Of a stretch of 64,000 nt of DNA, positions 15,037 through 24,124 are shown in pieces; position 1 is the stretch's first letter, and every line of letters begins with the position of its first letter. The DNA comes from Algoriphagus locisalis (GTDB lineage Bacteria; Bacteroidota; Bacteroidia; Cytophagales; Cyclobacteriaceae). The notes below the pieces were generated by a model that saw only the letters and a program-made list of their open reading frames with translations, made no database searches and was not told the DNA's origin. Location of the stretch: NCBI RefSeq assembly GCF_900116615.1, contig NZ_FPBF01000009.1, forward strand, positions 1 to 64,000, written 5' to 3'. A program made the position numbers and the translations under genes.

Positions 15037-16644
15037 ATGATACTTATGAAAAAGACACTTTGGACATTGCTATTGCTTTTAGGTTCTCTTACGGCTTTCT
15101 CTCAGTCCTACTTTAAAGATGGACTCAGCTCCGAATGGCACAGCCAAAAGAGAGAGGAATTGAGGAAATTGATGCCTACAAACTCTGTGGCAGTATTTTT
15201 CAACAATCCCGTAAAAAACCGAACCAATGATGTGGATTACATTTATCATCCTGATACCGATTTTTTCTACCTGACTGGATTGAGAGAGCCAAATGCAGTT
15301 CTTGTTATTTTCAGTGAGGAGCGGGAAGTAAATGGAGGCGTAGCTGATGAATTGATTTTTGTCCAGAATAGAGATCCAAGGGCTGAAATGTGGAATGGAA
15401 AGCGACTGGGGACGGAAGATGTGATGAGTGAGTTGGGCTTTGAACAAGCGCTGCTTAATTCAGATTTCGGCTCAAAATCCGGGATCAACCTTCAGGATTT
15501 TGATAAAATCCTGACTTTTAGCCTTTCCGAAGGTATAGAAGAAAGCAGCAATAACGAGCCTTTGATCACCATGGTAAATGATTTCAAAACTGCCACGGCT
15601 TACCCAGACAAGCTAACTGAGGCCAGTGCACAGATTTATGCGATGATCAAAAACTCAGATTTGGAAACCTCCGATCGCGTGGTACAGATGCTCAAACGAT
15701 ACGAAAGCCAATATCCGGAGATGATGGAAGATCCCTTGGTCAGTTCCTATATGAATGCAGAATCTCCGGAAAAGAGAATGGTGGTAAAGGAGGAAATGCC
15801 CGAGCAAAAGCTTGATATCACAGCTTTGGCAAGTATGATGGCAACCCTGCGGGAAATAAAGACTCCAGAGGAAATAGCCTTACTCAAAAAGGCGGTAATG
15901 ATTTCGGCTGTAGGCCAAATAGAGGTAATGAAAGCCGCTAAAGTGGGAATGACAGAACGGGAAATCCAGGGCGTTCATGAATTTATATATAAGCGATATG
16001 GCGCAGAAGAACTAGGTTATCCTTCCATAGTTGGTGGAGGTAATAATGGCTGTATTCTTCATTACATAGAGAATGATAAGCGGGATTTGACCGATAGGTT
16101 ATTGCTTATGGACCTGGGTGCAGAGTGGAGAGGATACACCGCCGACGTGACCCGGACCATTCCGATCAATGGTAAATTCAACGCTGAAGAAAAAGCCATC
16201 TATGAATTGGTTTATCAAGCTCAGGAAGCTGGAATAGTAATTTCAAAACCTGGAACGACTTTTCAAGAGATAGATGCCGCAGGCAGAGAGATAATCAACA
16301 AGGGACTTGCCAAATTAGGCATCATCAAAGAAGGTGAAAGCCACATGTATTTTCCCCATGGCACCAGCCATCATATAGGGCTGGATGTCCATGATCGTGG
16401 CACACGTAATCCACTTCAAGAAGGCATGGTGTTTACTATTGAGCCAGGAATATACATCCCTGAAGGATCAGACTGTGATCCAAAGTGGTGGGGAATCGCC
16501 GTGCGTATAGAAGATGATATTTTGATCACCAAAGATGGAGCTGTTAATCTATCAGGAGATGCCCCAAGAACAGTTGCAGCTATCGAAGAGATGATGCGCC
16601 TTCCTAGTGTACTGGAGGAGTGGGTGCTGCCGGAGATTGATTGA
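15037..16644 (+). CDS. Xaa-Pro aminopeptidase (aminopeptidase P, M24B), exported
   Basis: 535 residues. A signal peptide (MKKTLWTLLLLLGSLTAFSQ) precedes an AMP_N domain (HPDTDFFYLTGLREPNA) and a pita-bread M24 domain. The five metal ligands are visible in LLLMDLGAEW and YTADVTRT (two Asp), HGTSHHIGLDVHD (His), TIEPGIYIP (Glu) and AVRIEDD (Glu). It removes N-terminal residues before proline, here probably in the periplasm or secreted. ATGs at 15037 and 15046 are both usable; the second gives a cleaner signal peptide. Confidence 0.92.
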   Translation: MILMKKTLWTLLLLLGSLTAFSQSYFKDGLSSEWHSQKREELRKLMPTNSVAVFFNNPVKNRTNDVDYIYHPDTDFFYLTGLREPNAVLVIFSEEREVNGGVADELIFVQNRDPRAEMWNGKRLGTEDVMSELGFEQALLNSDFGSKSGINLQDFDKILTFSLSEGIEESSNNEPLITMVNDFKTATAYPDKLTEASAQIYAMIKNSDLETSDRVVQMLKRYESQYPEMMEDPLVSSYMNAESPEKRMVVKEEMPEQKLDITALASMMATLREIKTPEEIALLKKAVMISAVGQIEVMKAAKVGMTEREIQGVHEFIYKRYGAEELGYPSIVGGGNNGCILHYIENDKRDLTDRLLLMDLGAEWRGYTADVTRTIPINGKFNAEEKAIYELVYQAQEAGIVISKPGTTFQEIDAAGREIINKGLAKLGIIKEGESHMYFPHGTSHHIGLDVHDRGTRNPLQEGMVFTIEPGIYIPEGSDCDPKWWGIAVRIEDDILITKDGAVNLSGDAPRTVAAIEEMMRLPSVLEEWVLPEID

Positions 16645-16659
16645 GGGCTACAATTATAC

Positions 16660-17133
16660 CTCCCGCCAAGGCGCAAAGGCGCAATTTTTCTGGTTTGAAT
16701 TATTGTAAACGGACCTAAATATGCATGAAAACGAGATTTCAAAAGTCATTGTTGATATCGCCTTTTTAATTTACAAAAGATTAGGGCCAGGATTGCTAGA
16801 GTCCATTTATCAGGCTGTTTTTGTATATGAGTTAAAGTCGCGGGGTTTTAATGTAGATACTGAGGTGATTATTCCTGTTATATGGAATAGTATGAAGCTG
16901 GATCAAGGTTTTCGGGCAGATATTATAGTTAACAATAAGGTTATTATTGAATTGAAATCAGTGGAAATGCTACTGCCTGTTCATCCAAAGCAGCTTAGGA
17001 CATATCTTAGACTTACAGGGCTAAGATTAGGAATGCTTATCAATTTCAATGAGGATAAACTGACAGATGGAATAAAAAGGGTGGTCAATGGGTTGATGCA
17101 AAATTGAATTGCGCCTTAGCGCCTTAGCGGGAG
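16660..17133. mobile_element. GxxExxY cassette with 27-bp terminal inverted repeats
   Basis: A 474-bp unit. The left end at 16660-16686 starts CTCCCGCCAAGGCGCAAAGG. The right end at 17107-17133 is its reverse complement with only two mismatches (begins AATTGCGCCTTAGCGCCTTA). The arms consist of 8-nt words (GCGCCTTA repeated). The right arm starts at the last base of the GxxExxY stop codon, so arms and gene are tightly fitted. A further partial word repeat (GTTGCGCCGCTGCGC) follows at 17144. Related solo sequence occurs at 21723-21750. No transposase is encoded, so mobility is inferred. Confidence 0.7.
16721..17107 (+). CDS. GxxExxY protein
   Basis: 128 residues. The family-defining GxxExxY motif appears as GPGLLESIYQ near residue 22; then follow RADIIVNNKVIIELKSVE, resembling the D-(E)xK core of PD-(D/E)XK nucleases, and the conserved ends PVHPKQLRTYLRLTG and GMLINFNE. 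The family is widespread and uncharacterised; a nuclease fold is suggested by the motif. The gene sits alone between long inverted repeats. A diverged paralogue is at 54679-55095. Confidence 0.88.
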   Translation: MHENEISKVIVDIAFLIYKRLGPGLLESIYQAVFVYELKSRGFNVDTEVIIPVIWNSMKLDQGFRADIIVNNKVIIELKSVEMLLPVHPKQLRTYLRLTGLRLGMLINFNEDKLTDGIKRVVNGLMQN

Positions 17134-17181
17134 CTATTAATCCGTTGCGCCGCTGCGCTTTTGCGAGAGACTCCGAAATGC

Positions 17182-17832
17182 CTAATCCTTCTTCTTCAGA
17201 TCACCTCGTTTAATAGACCGAATAAACTGTCCCCAGGCGAATGGATCGAGAAGTCTAAGGGTTCTAGGCCCATAGAGATCCTGGTTTTGGATGGCTTGTC
17301 CTTGCTGGAAATATCTGAAGTTCTCGTTACCGGAGGCTGGCATGGATTCGGCCCAGCGTAATAGCATTTCTGGACTCATGTTCGCTCTTGAAATGGACAT
17401 AGGATCCACTACATTCAGCGCAATAACTGCTTGCTTAAATTCCTCCTCAGTCGGATAAGGCATTACCTCGATTTCAGCAAGAGCGATTTCGTCCACTTCC
17501 ATGGTAAGAATCAAACTGATTTTGTCGCTTTCTACCGTCTCTGGAATTTTGAAGGTTTGTTTTTTCAAGCCTATAAAACTAAATATCACAGAGTCACCTT
17601 CTAAAACAGGCATGGAAAAATAACCAAATCGGCCTGAGCTCGTTCCTCTTCCTTTTGTTGGTACGTAAATATTGACACCTGCTACAGCATCGGTACTATC
17701 GGCATTAAGGATAATACCAGAAAGTTGGATTACTTTTTTTTCCTGTACATCTTGAGCGTTCACTTCAAGTGATGAAAAAAATATTCCACATAGGAAAACG
17801 AAGGCGGTGCTAATGAGTAATGAATTCTTCAC
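17182..17832 (-). CDS. CarboxypepD_reg-like domain protein, exported
   Basis: 216 residues with a signal peptide ending near VNAQ (about residue 27). Residues about 37-115 form a carboxypeptidase-regulatory-like beta-sandwich (QLSGIILNADSTDAVAGVNIYVPTKGRGTSSGRFGYFS, DSVIFSFIGLKKQTF), shown here only by its key words. The C-terminal part has EMLLRWAESMPASG and a basic tail. No plug or barrel follows, unlike SusC proteins. It is probably a periplasmic or surface protein, function unknown. Confidence 0.75.
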   Translation of the reverse strand: MKNSLLISTAFVFLCGIFFSSLEVNAQDVQEKKVIQLSGIILNADSTDAVAGVNIYVPTKGRGTSSGRFGYFSMPVLEGDSVIFSFIGLKKQTFKIPETVESDKISLILTMEVDEIALAEIEVMPYPTEEEFKQAVIALNVVDPMSISRANMSPEMLLRWAESMPASGNENFRYFQQGQAIQNQDLYGPRTLRLLDPFAWGQFIRSIKRGDLKKKD

Positions 17833-17941
17833 AAATTATAAACTTAATATAACGGCGATTGGTTGTCAATTCAGACACGATATTACCCTAATTTCGGGTG
17901 AATTTTTATTTTACCCTCATAAACTCCGTTAAATCTTACAA

Positions 17942-18325
17942 ATGCGGCTAAAAAATATCAGTTTAAACTATGGGCTTAGAATCTTCAAAGCACTTTCGGA
18001 GGAGCCTAGAGTAAGGATTTTTCACCTCCTGATGCTCAATAAGGAGCTTTCGATTTCTGACTTCGAATTGATTCTTGATTTCACCCAAACAAAAACAAGT
18101 AGGCATCTCATTTACCTAAAAAATGCAGGTTTGTTGGGTAGCAGGCGTGTAGATCAGTGGGTTTTTTATTACATCCTAGAGGAATATCTAGAAATCATTC
18201 ATCAGATTTTTAAGTTTATCCAAAAAGATCCAAGCCTTATTAAAGATCAGGAAACCTTCGAAATCCTGAAGTCAAACCGTGAACTTGCCATCAATAAAAT
18301 ACAGAATAACCAGTACCGACGTTAA
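17942..18325 (+). CDS. ArsR-like winged-helix transcriptional regulator
   Basis: 127 residues. Helix-turn-helix of the ArsR/HTH_20 type: ALSEEPRVRIFHLLMLNKELSISD, FTQTKTSRHLIYLKNAGLL (recognition helix) and the wing SRRVDQWVFYYI, quoted piecewise. No cysteine pair for metal binding is seen, so metal sensing is unlikely. It lies 6 bases upstream of a HAD phosphatase and is probably co-transcribed with it. Confidence 0.82.
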   Translation: MRLKNISLNYGLRIFKALSEEPRVRIFHLLMLNKELSISDFELILDFTQTKTSRHLIYLKNAGLLGSRRVDQWVFYYILEEYLEIIHQIFKFIQKDPSLIKDQETFEILKSNRELAINKIQNNQYRR

Positions 18326-18331
18326 TTTCCT

Positions 18332-19027
18332 TTGAAAACTTACCAACATCTCTTTTTCGATCTAGATCACACGCTCTGGGATTATGATCGAAATGTCCAG
18401 GAATCCCTTTCTGAATTATTTCTTCATTACAAACTTGAAAACTTGGGAGTGTTGTCTCCCCAGCATTTCATTGATGCCTTTTATGCGGTGAATTTCAAGT
18501 TGTGGGCGGCCTATGATAAAGGTGAATTGCAGAAAGAAGAGCTACGCACCACTCGCTTTCCAAGGATATTTGCCCATGCCGGAGTCGCAGATGCATTAAT
18601 TCCAGAGGAGTTTGAAATAGATTTTATGCATAGAACCTCTACCAAGCCACATCTTTTTCCGCACACGATAGAAATCTTGGACTACCTCAAGCCCAAGTAT
18701 AAGTTGTATGTGATCACGAATGGTTTTGACGAAAGTCAGGCGAAAAAAATGAATTCTTCAGGCCTGAATGACTATTTCGAATTGGTAATAACTTCAGAGA
18801 CTACCGGCCATAAAAAACCTGATCCCAGGATTTTCCACTATGCATTGGAACAAGCAGGTGCAAGCAAGGAAAACAGCCTTATGATAGGTGATAATCCCAT
18901 TTCTGATATCAAAGGAGCTCATGGTGCAGGTATAGACCAGGTCTTTTTCAACCCCCTAGGTAAATCAGTTGACATTATCCCAACTTACACTATTTCGCAT
19001 TTGAGAGAACTGGAGGGCATTCTTTAG
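18332..19027 (+). CDS. YjjG-like noncanonical pyrimidine nucleotidase (HAD family)
   Basis: 231 residues. HAD motif I is FFDLDHTLWD, motif II the Thr in YVITNG, motif III the Lys in GHKKPDP and motif IV MIGDNPISDIKGA. LWDYDRN after motif I is typical of YjjG/YfnB nucleotidases, which dephosphorylate noncanonical nucleoside monophosphates and keep the pool clean. The start is TTG at 18332; no ATG lies upstream in frame before the stop, and motif I begins at residue 8, so TTG is needed. Probably in one transcript with the ArsR-like gene. Confidence 0.87.
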   Translation: MKTYQHLFFDLDHTLWDYDRNVQESLSELFLHYKLENLGVLSPQHFIDAFYAVNFKLWAAYDKGELQKEELRTTRFPRIFAHAGVADALIPEEFEIDFMHRTSTKPHLFPHTIEILDYLKPKYKLYVITNGFDESQAKKMNSSGLNDYFELVITSETTGHKKPDPRIFHYALEQAGASKENSLMIGDNPISDIKGAHGAGIDQVFFNPLGKSVDIIPTYTISHLRELEGIL

Positions 19028-19204
19028 CAGATAGCCCTTTTTAGTTAGCAGTTATGTTTTTTAGAAAGAAATCCCATTCGTGAGCACGAACGGGGGCCAT
19101 AGCGAACTAGAATCCATTCTTTAGGGTTCTTTTACTTCATATTTGTCCGCCAATAAAACCTTCTGGTTATCTTTGGCAAACAGAAAATCATAACCCCAGA
19201 TATC

Positions 19205-20842
19205 ATGCTCAAAGGTTTTTTTAATGTACCAACTCCGGTGAACGAGCCGGTAAAAGCATACGCTCCCGGAAGCCCCGAGAGAAAAGAATTGCAAGCTGCG
19301 CTTAAAGAGGCTAGATCTCAGCAAGTTGATGTGCCTATGTACATAGGCTCGGATGAGGTCCGAACTGGCAATACGCACAAAATGTCTCCTCCGCACGACC
19401 ACCAACACGTGTTGGGGCATTTCCACGAAGGAGATGCTTCTCACGTAGAGCAAGCTATCGATGCGGCACTTGGAGCCAAAGAAGCTTGGGAAAACTTAGC
19501 TTGGGAACAAAGAGCTGCGATTTTCTTGAAAGCTGCGGATCTTTTGGCAGGACCATATCGAGCCAAAATCAATGCCGCTACCATGCTTGGTCAGTCCAAG
19601 AATGCCATGCAGGCAGAGATCGATGCGGCATGTGAATTCATTGACTTCTTGCGCTTCAATGTGCAATACATGACTGAAATCTATGCCCAACAGCCTCCAG
19701 TTTCTGGGAATGGCGTTTGGAATAGATTGGAGCAGCGTCCGCTCGAAGGTTTCGTTTTCGCTTTGACTCCGTTCAACTTCACAGCAATCGCTGGTAACCT
19801 TCCTGCTTCAGCTGCGATGATGGGTAATACCATCGTTTGGAAACCAGCCTATACGCAGATTTATTCAGCAAATGTGCTGATGCAAGTGTTCAAAGAGGCG
19901 GGTGTTCCTGCTGGTGTGATCAACTTGATCTATGTAGATGGGCCTGTTGCTGGAGATGTTATCTTCAAGCATCCTGATTTCGCAGGTATTCACTTTACAG
20001 GGTCTACAGGCGTATTCCAACATATCTGGAAAACTATCGGAACAAACATTCACCAATACAAATCTTATCCAAGAATCGTCGGTGAGACAGGTGGAAAAGA
20101 CTTTGTGATTGCACACAAATCTGCAATTCCAAAAGCTGTGGCAGTAGGACTTGCCCGTGGTGCTTTTGAATATCAAGGTCAAAAATGTTCTGCTGCTTCT
20201 CGTGCTTACATTCCTTCCAATATCTGGGATGAAGTGAAAGATAGTTTGGTAGCAGATCTTGCTGATATGAAAATGGGCGGAACGGAAGATTTTACCAATT
20301 TCATCAATGCGGTAATTGACGAGAAGTCTTTTGATAAAATTGCCAAGTACATAGACAATGCGAAAGCAAATCCAGCAGTGGAAATCATAGCTGGTGGTAC
20401 TTACGACAAGTCTAAAGGTTACTTCATCGAGCCAACTGTGATCGTGACGCAAGACCCGATGTACACTACGATGTGTGAAGAAATTTTCGGACCGGTATTG
20501 ACTATTTACGTGTATGATTCGGAGAGATTCGAAGAGGCGTTGGAATTGGTCGATCAGACTTCTCCATATGCCTTGACTGGAGCGATATTCTCTCAGGATC
20601 GTTATGCAGTTGAATTGGCCACTACTAAGTTGAGAAATGCAGCGGGTAACTTCTACATCAATGATAAGCCAACAGGTGCAGTAGTAGGTCAGCAGCCATT
20701 TGGTGGAGCTAGAGCTTCCGGCACAAATGACAAAGCTGGTTCTATGATCAACTTGCTTCGTTGGGTTTCTCCACGTACCATCAAAGAAACATTCGTTTCT
20801 CCGGAGGATTATAAATATCCTTTCTTGGGAAGCGACCTTTGA
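19205..20842 (+). CDS. pruA: 1-pyrroline-5-carboxylate (L-glutamate gamma-semialdehyde) dehydrogenase
   Basis: 545 residues, the length of stand-alone eukaryote-like P5C dehydrogenases common in Bacteroidota. It oxidises glutamate semialdehyde to glutamate with NAD in proline breakdown. Visible are the NAD-site segment ALTPFNFTAIAGNLPA, GSTGVF, catalytic Glu294 in VGETGGKD, catalytic Cys328 in GQKCSAASRAY, and EEIFGPVLT near the C-terminus. It is cytoplasmic. No proline dehydrogenase gene is adjacent. It is ended by a palindromic repeat and a strong terminator. Confidence 0.95.
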   Translation: MLKGFFNVPTPVNEPVKAYAPGSPERKELQAALKEARSQQVDVPMYIGSDEVRTGNTHKMSPPHDHQHVLGHFHEGDASHVEQAIDAALGAKEAWENLAWEQRAAIFLKAADLLAGPYRAKINAATMLGQSKNAMQAEIDAACEFIDFLRFNVQYMTEIYAQQPPVSGNGVWNRLEQRPLEGFVFALTPFNFTAIAGNLPASAAMMGNTIVWKPAYTQIYSANVLMQVFKEAGVPAGVINLIYVDGPVAGDVIFKHPDFAGIHFTGSTGVFQHIWKTIGTNIHQYKSYPRIVGETGGKDFVIAHKSAIPKAVAVGLARGAFEYQGQKCSAASRAYIPSNIWDEVKDSLVADLADMKMGGTEDFTNFINAVIDEKSFDKIAKYIDNAKANPAVEIIAGGTYDKSKGYFIEPTVIVTQDPMYTTMCEEIFGPVLTIYVYDSERFEEALELVDQTSPYALTGAIFSQDRYAVELATTKLRNAAGNFYINDKPTGAVVGQQPFGGARASGTNDKAGSMINLLRWVSPRTIKETFVSPEDYKYPFLGSDL

Positions 20843-20912
20843 GGTTTTTAAAACCTCGAAGGTCTAGTAAACTATTTCAAGCCTTCGAGGTCTTAGAGAC
20901 CTCAAAGGTTTT
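20840..20912. repeat. Paired palindromic repeat after pruA
   Basis: Two palindromes, GAGGTTTTTAAAACCTC and GAGGTCTTAGAGACCTC, each flanked by CGAAGG or its complement, lie about 40 bases apart so the whole can fold as a larger hairpin (CGAAGGTCT against AGCCTTCG). The first begins at the pruA stop. This type of GAGGTnnnnACCTC motif looks like a dispersed intergenic repeat. Confidence 0.65.
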
Positions 20913-20918
20913 TTCAAG

Positions 20919-20946
20919 AGCCCCGGGGATTATTCCGGGGCTTTTT
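20919..20946 (+). terminator. Rho-independent terminator of pruA
   Basis: AGCCCCGG/CCGGGGCT with an 8-nt loop followed by TTTT. Confidence 0.88.
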
Positions 20947-20960
20947 AGTATTTTAAAGCC

Positions 20961-21191
20961 ATGAAAGCAATTGAATTAAAGACGGTTACCAAAAAAGACG
21001 GAAGCATTGCCCTTGATGCCACAGGACTAAAGGGTGGGATTCCTGTTCGGGTCTTGATTCTTTCAGAAGAGGAGATGGAGGAAGAGAATATTTATTTGAA
21101 GTCCCTGTCCAACAATCCAGCTCTTGATTTTTTAAACGAACCTGAGGAAAATGTCTATACCATCAAAGACGGAAAGCCCTTTCGGGATTAA
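20961..21191 (+). CDS. Probable antitoxin of a MazF/PemK-type pair
   Basis: 76 residues. The N-terminal half (KAIELKTVTKKDGSIALDAT, LKGGIPVRVLILSEEE) looks like the short beta-rich DNA-binding start of type II antitoxins; the C-terminal part is acidic and extended (PALDFLNEPEENVYTIKDGKP), as in antitoxin tails that bind the toxin. It overlaps the toxin gene by 41 bases. The assignment rests on the partner and layout more than on its own motifs. Confidence 0.68.
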   Translation: MKAIELKTVTKKDGSIALDATGLKGGIPVRVLILSEEEMEEENIYLKSLSNNPALDFLNEPEENVYTIKDGKPFRD

Positions 21192-21528
21192 ACACAAGGT
21201 TGTTTTAGTCCCTTTCCCTTTTGAGGATTTCTCCACGAAGAAAGTGAGGCCGGCCCTGTGCCTGTCTGGGGCATTTGGGAATTATGACCACGTGATCCTG
21301 GCCTTCATCTCCAGCAAAACGGGCAGTCAGCCGGAAGAAACAGAAATGGAAATCGACCCTGAACAGACGATTTGGGTACAGTCGGGATTGATCGTAAAGT
21401 CAGTATTAAAATTGCACAAGCTGGTGTCATTCCCAAAAAACATGATCTTAAGAGAGTTGGGGAGCTTTCCTCCTTCCAAATCTCAGGAGCTGGAAGAAAA
21501 GCTTAAATTGATCATTGGAATAAAATAG
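21151..21528 (+). CDS. MazF/PemK-like endoribonuclease toxin
   Basis: 125 residues. KVVLVPFPFEDFSTKKVRPAL is split here as KVVLVPFPF and KKVRPALCL, the hallmark N-terminal strand of the PemK/MazF fold, followed by VILAFISSK and a VKLHKL-like strand (LKLHKLVSF). MazF relatives cut mRNA in a sequence-dependent way until bound by the antitoxin. The ATG at 21151 lies inside the antitoxin gene; a start nearer GIKHK is possible. It is followed by about 250 bases of repeats. Confidence 0.8.
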   Translation: MSIPSKTESPFGIKHKVVLVPFPFEDFSTKKVRPALCLSGAFGNYDHVILAFISSKTGSQPEETEMEIDPEQTIWVQSGLIVKSVLKLHKLVSFPKNMILRELGSFPPSKSQELEEKLKLIIGIK

Positions 21529-21656
21529 GTCTGACTTTTCTGAAAATTAGATGGAAGCGATCAGTTGTGTCGCCACAGCTTTCACTTATCCCAAAAGGTT
21601 AAGGTGTTCTATTCTGAAGGCATTGATATTTTGACTTTTGGGCTTTTTGTGTTTTT

Positions 21657-21752
21657 ACCACAGAGTCCACGGAGTATTACACAGAGGGTTCACCAAGGTC
21701 AAAGGCCTCGTAATTAAAAAAAAATGCGCCTTAGCGCCTTTGCGGGAGATTT
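21657..21752. repeat. Solo word-repeat pair without a gene
   Basis: The first part is TACCACAGAGTCCACGGAGT and onward to ACACAGAGGG, an imperfect 9-nt word array. The second part, 21723-21750, is GCGCCTTAGCGCCTTTGCGG plus GAGA, matching the arm of the GxxExxY cassette at 17107-17133. No GxxExxY gene lies between. The rest of 21529-21787 holds nothing else recognisable. Confidence 0.6.
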
Positions 21753-21787
21753 TTCCTATTTTTAGTTATACTTCTAAAATCTCGTAA

Positions 21788-22936
21788 ATGAAAAATCTAT
21801 TCCAGTTTTTGTTTGTCCTCCTCCTTTTTTCTTGCTCCAAAGAAAAAGAACCCATCCAGGGAAAGCTCGAAGATTTTATTTCAGGGGAAATGAGTTTTGA
21901 GCGGGATTCAGAAACAGGGTTTATGGGATTTCTGGGTACAGTAGATTATCAATCGAAAGAAGCAGCTTACACGGAGTCAATGGGAGCCTTCAATTATTAT
22001 AGTCCTACAACGGAGAGAAAAATCGGCTCATTTGAGATTCCCGCTGAAGGCCCAATGTCTTTGAAAGGCCGTGTTCATATCTCAAAATCTTTTGATGAAA
22101 ACACTGTAGTGGCCACAAATACGTTGGGCTATACCAATGTTTACAAGGCTGATTCGCTGTTCAGCAGTTTTCAGCTAGATATGAGTGATTTGGCATCTAA
22201 TACCTTTTTTTCATTTCCCATGAGTGGCAATGCCCTGCATCAAATAGCACCGGGACAATATGAAATCACCTTCAATCCTTTCGATTTTATGGCTCACCGC
22301 ATGGGGAAAAATGGGTTTGATTTAGCATTCAGTTCTTGGATAGTGAAGTTTGATGAGGAAGGAAACTGGCTTTGCAAAACAGATTTTAAGGCTCCTTACG
22401 ATGAGTCCTATGCCAATTCCTCACAGGCCTCCAGCATGGTAAGAATGGTGGAAAATGGTAACTCTTGGGGGATGTTTGCTTATTCAGATTCTCTGTATCA
22501 GATCAAAGATTGCAAAGTGGTAAAAAGAATTAAACTGTCTGCTGTAAGTCCCATTACGTATTTTCCGGATAAATATGAAGGAGATAAAAATAAGGGTTCT
22601 TGGGAAAGACCAGAAGATGGTGCTATCAATTATCGCCTGGTTCACGATCAGCCTTCGGGTATGTTTGTGAGATTGACCCAAATAAAGGAAAGAAGACCCG
22701 ATCCAGATGTCAAAGATCCACACAAAAGAATGTATTCCGACGAAAAGACATTTTTGCTCTTGATCTATGATTCTGAATGGAACTTAAGAGCGGAGCTTGA
22801 AGTGACTTACCCTTCGGGAACCCGATTTGAAAATTTACTTTCCACTTCCGAAGGACTTTTCATCAACAAACCCGAACAAGCCTCTGAAGATGAATACGAG
22901 TTTTATAAGATTGACTTAACACAATTCGCAGACTGA
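21788..22936 (+). CDS. DUF4221-like lipoprotein, paralogue 1
   Basis: 382 residues with lipobox LLFSC (Cys16) and no other membrane segment. It is mostly beta-strand, as expected for a beta-propeller-like fold. The C-terminal signature TSEGLFINKPEQASEDEYEF is shared with the next gene. It resembles DUF4221 lipoproteins common in Cyclobacteriaceae, function unknown. The next gene's ATG overlaps its stop codon region (22936), so they form one transcript. Two further relatives are at 57946 and 59178. Confidence 0.72.
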   Translation: MKNLFQFLFVLLLFSCSKEKEPIQGKLEDFISGEMSFERDSETGFMGFLGTVDYQSKEAAYTESMGAFNYYSPTTERKIGSFEIPAEGPMSLKGRVHISKSFDENTVVATNTLGYTNVYKADSLFSSFQLDMSDLASNTFFSFPMSGNALHQIAPGQYEITFNPFDFMAHRMGKNGFDLAFSSWIVKFDEEGNWLCKTDFKAPYDESYANSSQASSMVRMVENGNSWGMFAYSDSLYQIKDCKVVKRIKLSAVSPITYFPDKYEGDKNKGSWERPEDGAINYRLVHDQPSGMFVRLTQIKERRPDPDVKDPHKRMYSDEKTFLLLIYDSEWNLRAELEVTYPSGTRFENLLSTSEGLFINKPEQASEDEYEFYKIDLTQFAD

Positions 22937-24081
22937 TGGGAAAGATGTTTTTACGATTGTTATTGATTGGATTGTTTTTTTCCTGTGGTGAGAAAAGGCA
23001 TGAAGGGATTTACCAGGGGAAGTTAGAGGAGTTGATTGTTGGGGAGTTTGTAATGACAAAAGACTCAACCACCTCTAGAATCAAAATTGATCAAGTGTTA
23101 ACTATAGGTAATCAGGAGTATTTGGTGTCTGGAGATAAACAGAATATTAGATTTTATTCTTCTCGATCTGGAAAAATGGACTATGACTATCCATTGCCTT
23201 TAGCTGGGCCATACTCTTTTGACGATGCTGTTGGATCCTTTCATGTTGGACCATAAAATGAAATTTCAATTTTAAATACCCAAGAACGTTTTTTTACATA
23301 CAAAGACGAGGTCTTATTGCATAAATTTCTTGTTAATTCTGAACTTCCTTATATAAGCACAATTGGCCCAAAATTATTCAAATTGAAAGATGGGAGATTG
23401 AGAACGGTTTTATCACCACTAGTTTTAATTTATAATAAGGATGAGGAAGTCCTGAAAAATAGTCTTAAGAAACTAATTGTAGATATTGATCCAGAATCAA
23501 AAGAAGTCAAACATTATGAGGTAGAATTTCCAGACGGGTATGTCGACAAATATCTCACAGATATGCTGTCTTATCCTCCAAATTTGCTTCATTTGGATAG
23601 TGATGGGCTTGATTATTATACTTTTCCGTATTCTGATTCAGTCTTTATCTACAGAGATTCGACGTTGGTGGCCAAGAGTGTTTTTAAAACATTCAGGCAA
23701 CTTAAATTTAGTGGATCCGAGTTTGTTACCAAAACTTTTCCAGGAACAGGTCAAATGTATGCTACCTATGATCTAAAGAAAGAGTCCGCTGCTACTTTAG
23801 AATTGCTGATTGATAAGGAAAAGAAATTTTTTCTCCTAATAAGAAAGCTCAATGAAACTGGAAATGGCGAGAATACCTATCGAAGGACTAAGAATTACTT
23901 GTTTTCATGCTACTCTTTGGACTTTGAGCCTTTAGGGGAACTTGAGTTTTCCTATAAACCGGGCGTAGATCTTGAAAATTACTTTCTAACCTCTGAAGGA
24001 CTTTTCATCAACAAACCCGAACAAGCCTCAGAAGATGAATACGAGTTTTATAAGATTGATCTGAGTGGGTTTGGGGATTGA
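22936..24081 (+). pseudogene. DUF4221-like lipoprotein, paralogue 2, interrupted by one stop codon
   Basis: The reading frame from ATG 22936 (lipobox LFFSC) is open to TAA at 23254-23256, continues in the same frame as NEISILNTQERFFTYKDE, and runs to the TGA at 24081. The joined length, 381 residues, matches the paralogue directly upstream (382), so one nonsense codon splits a full-length gene. No frameshift is needed. The downstream part retains the signature TSEGLFINKPEQASEDEYEF. It may be a recent pseudogene, a sequencing error or, less likely, a read-through case. Confidence 0.78.
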
Positions 24082-24124
24082 GCGTTGTATTTATCTATCT
24101 ACATAAGGCAAACACAAGGCATGA

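Noticed and set aside
19073..19096. CCCATTCGTGAGCACGAACGGG hairpin as terminator
   Set aside because: A stem exists but no T-tract follows and it lies 50 bases after the gene end, so its function cannot be supported.
21657..21752. Possible CRISPR array in the CCACAGAG repeats
   Set aside because: The units are 8-9 nt words without spacers and no cas gene is nearby.
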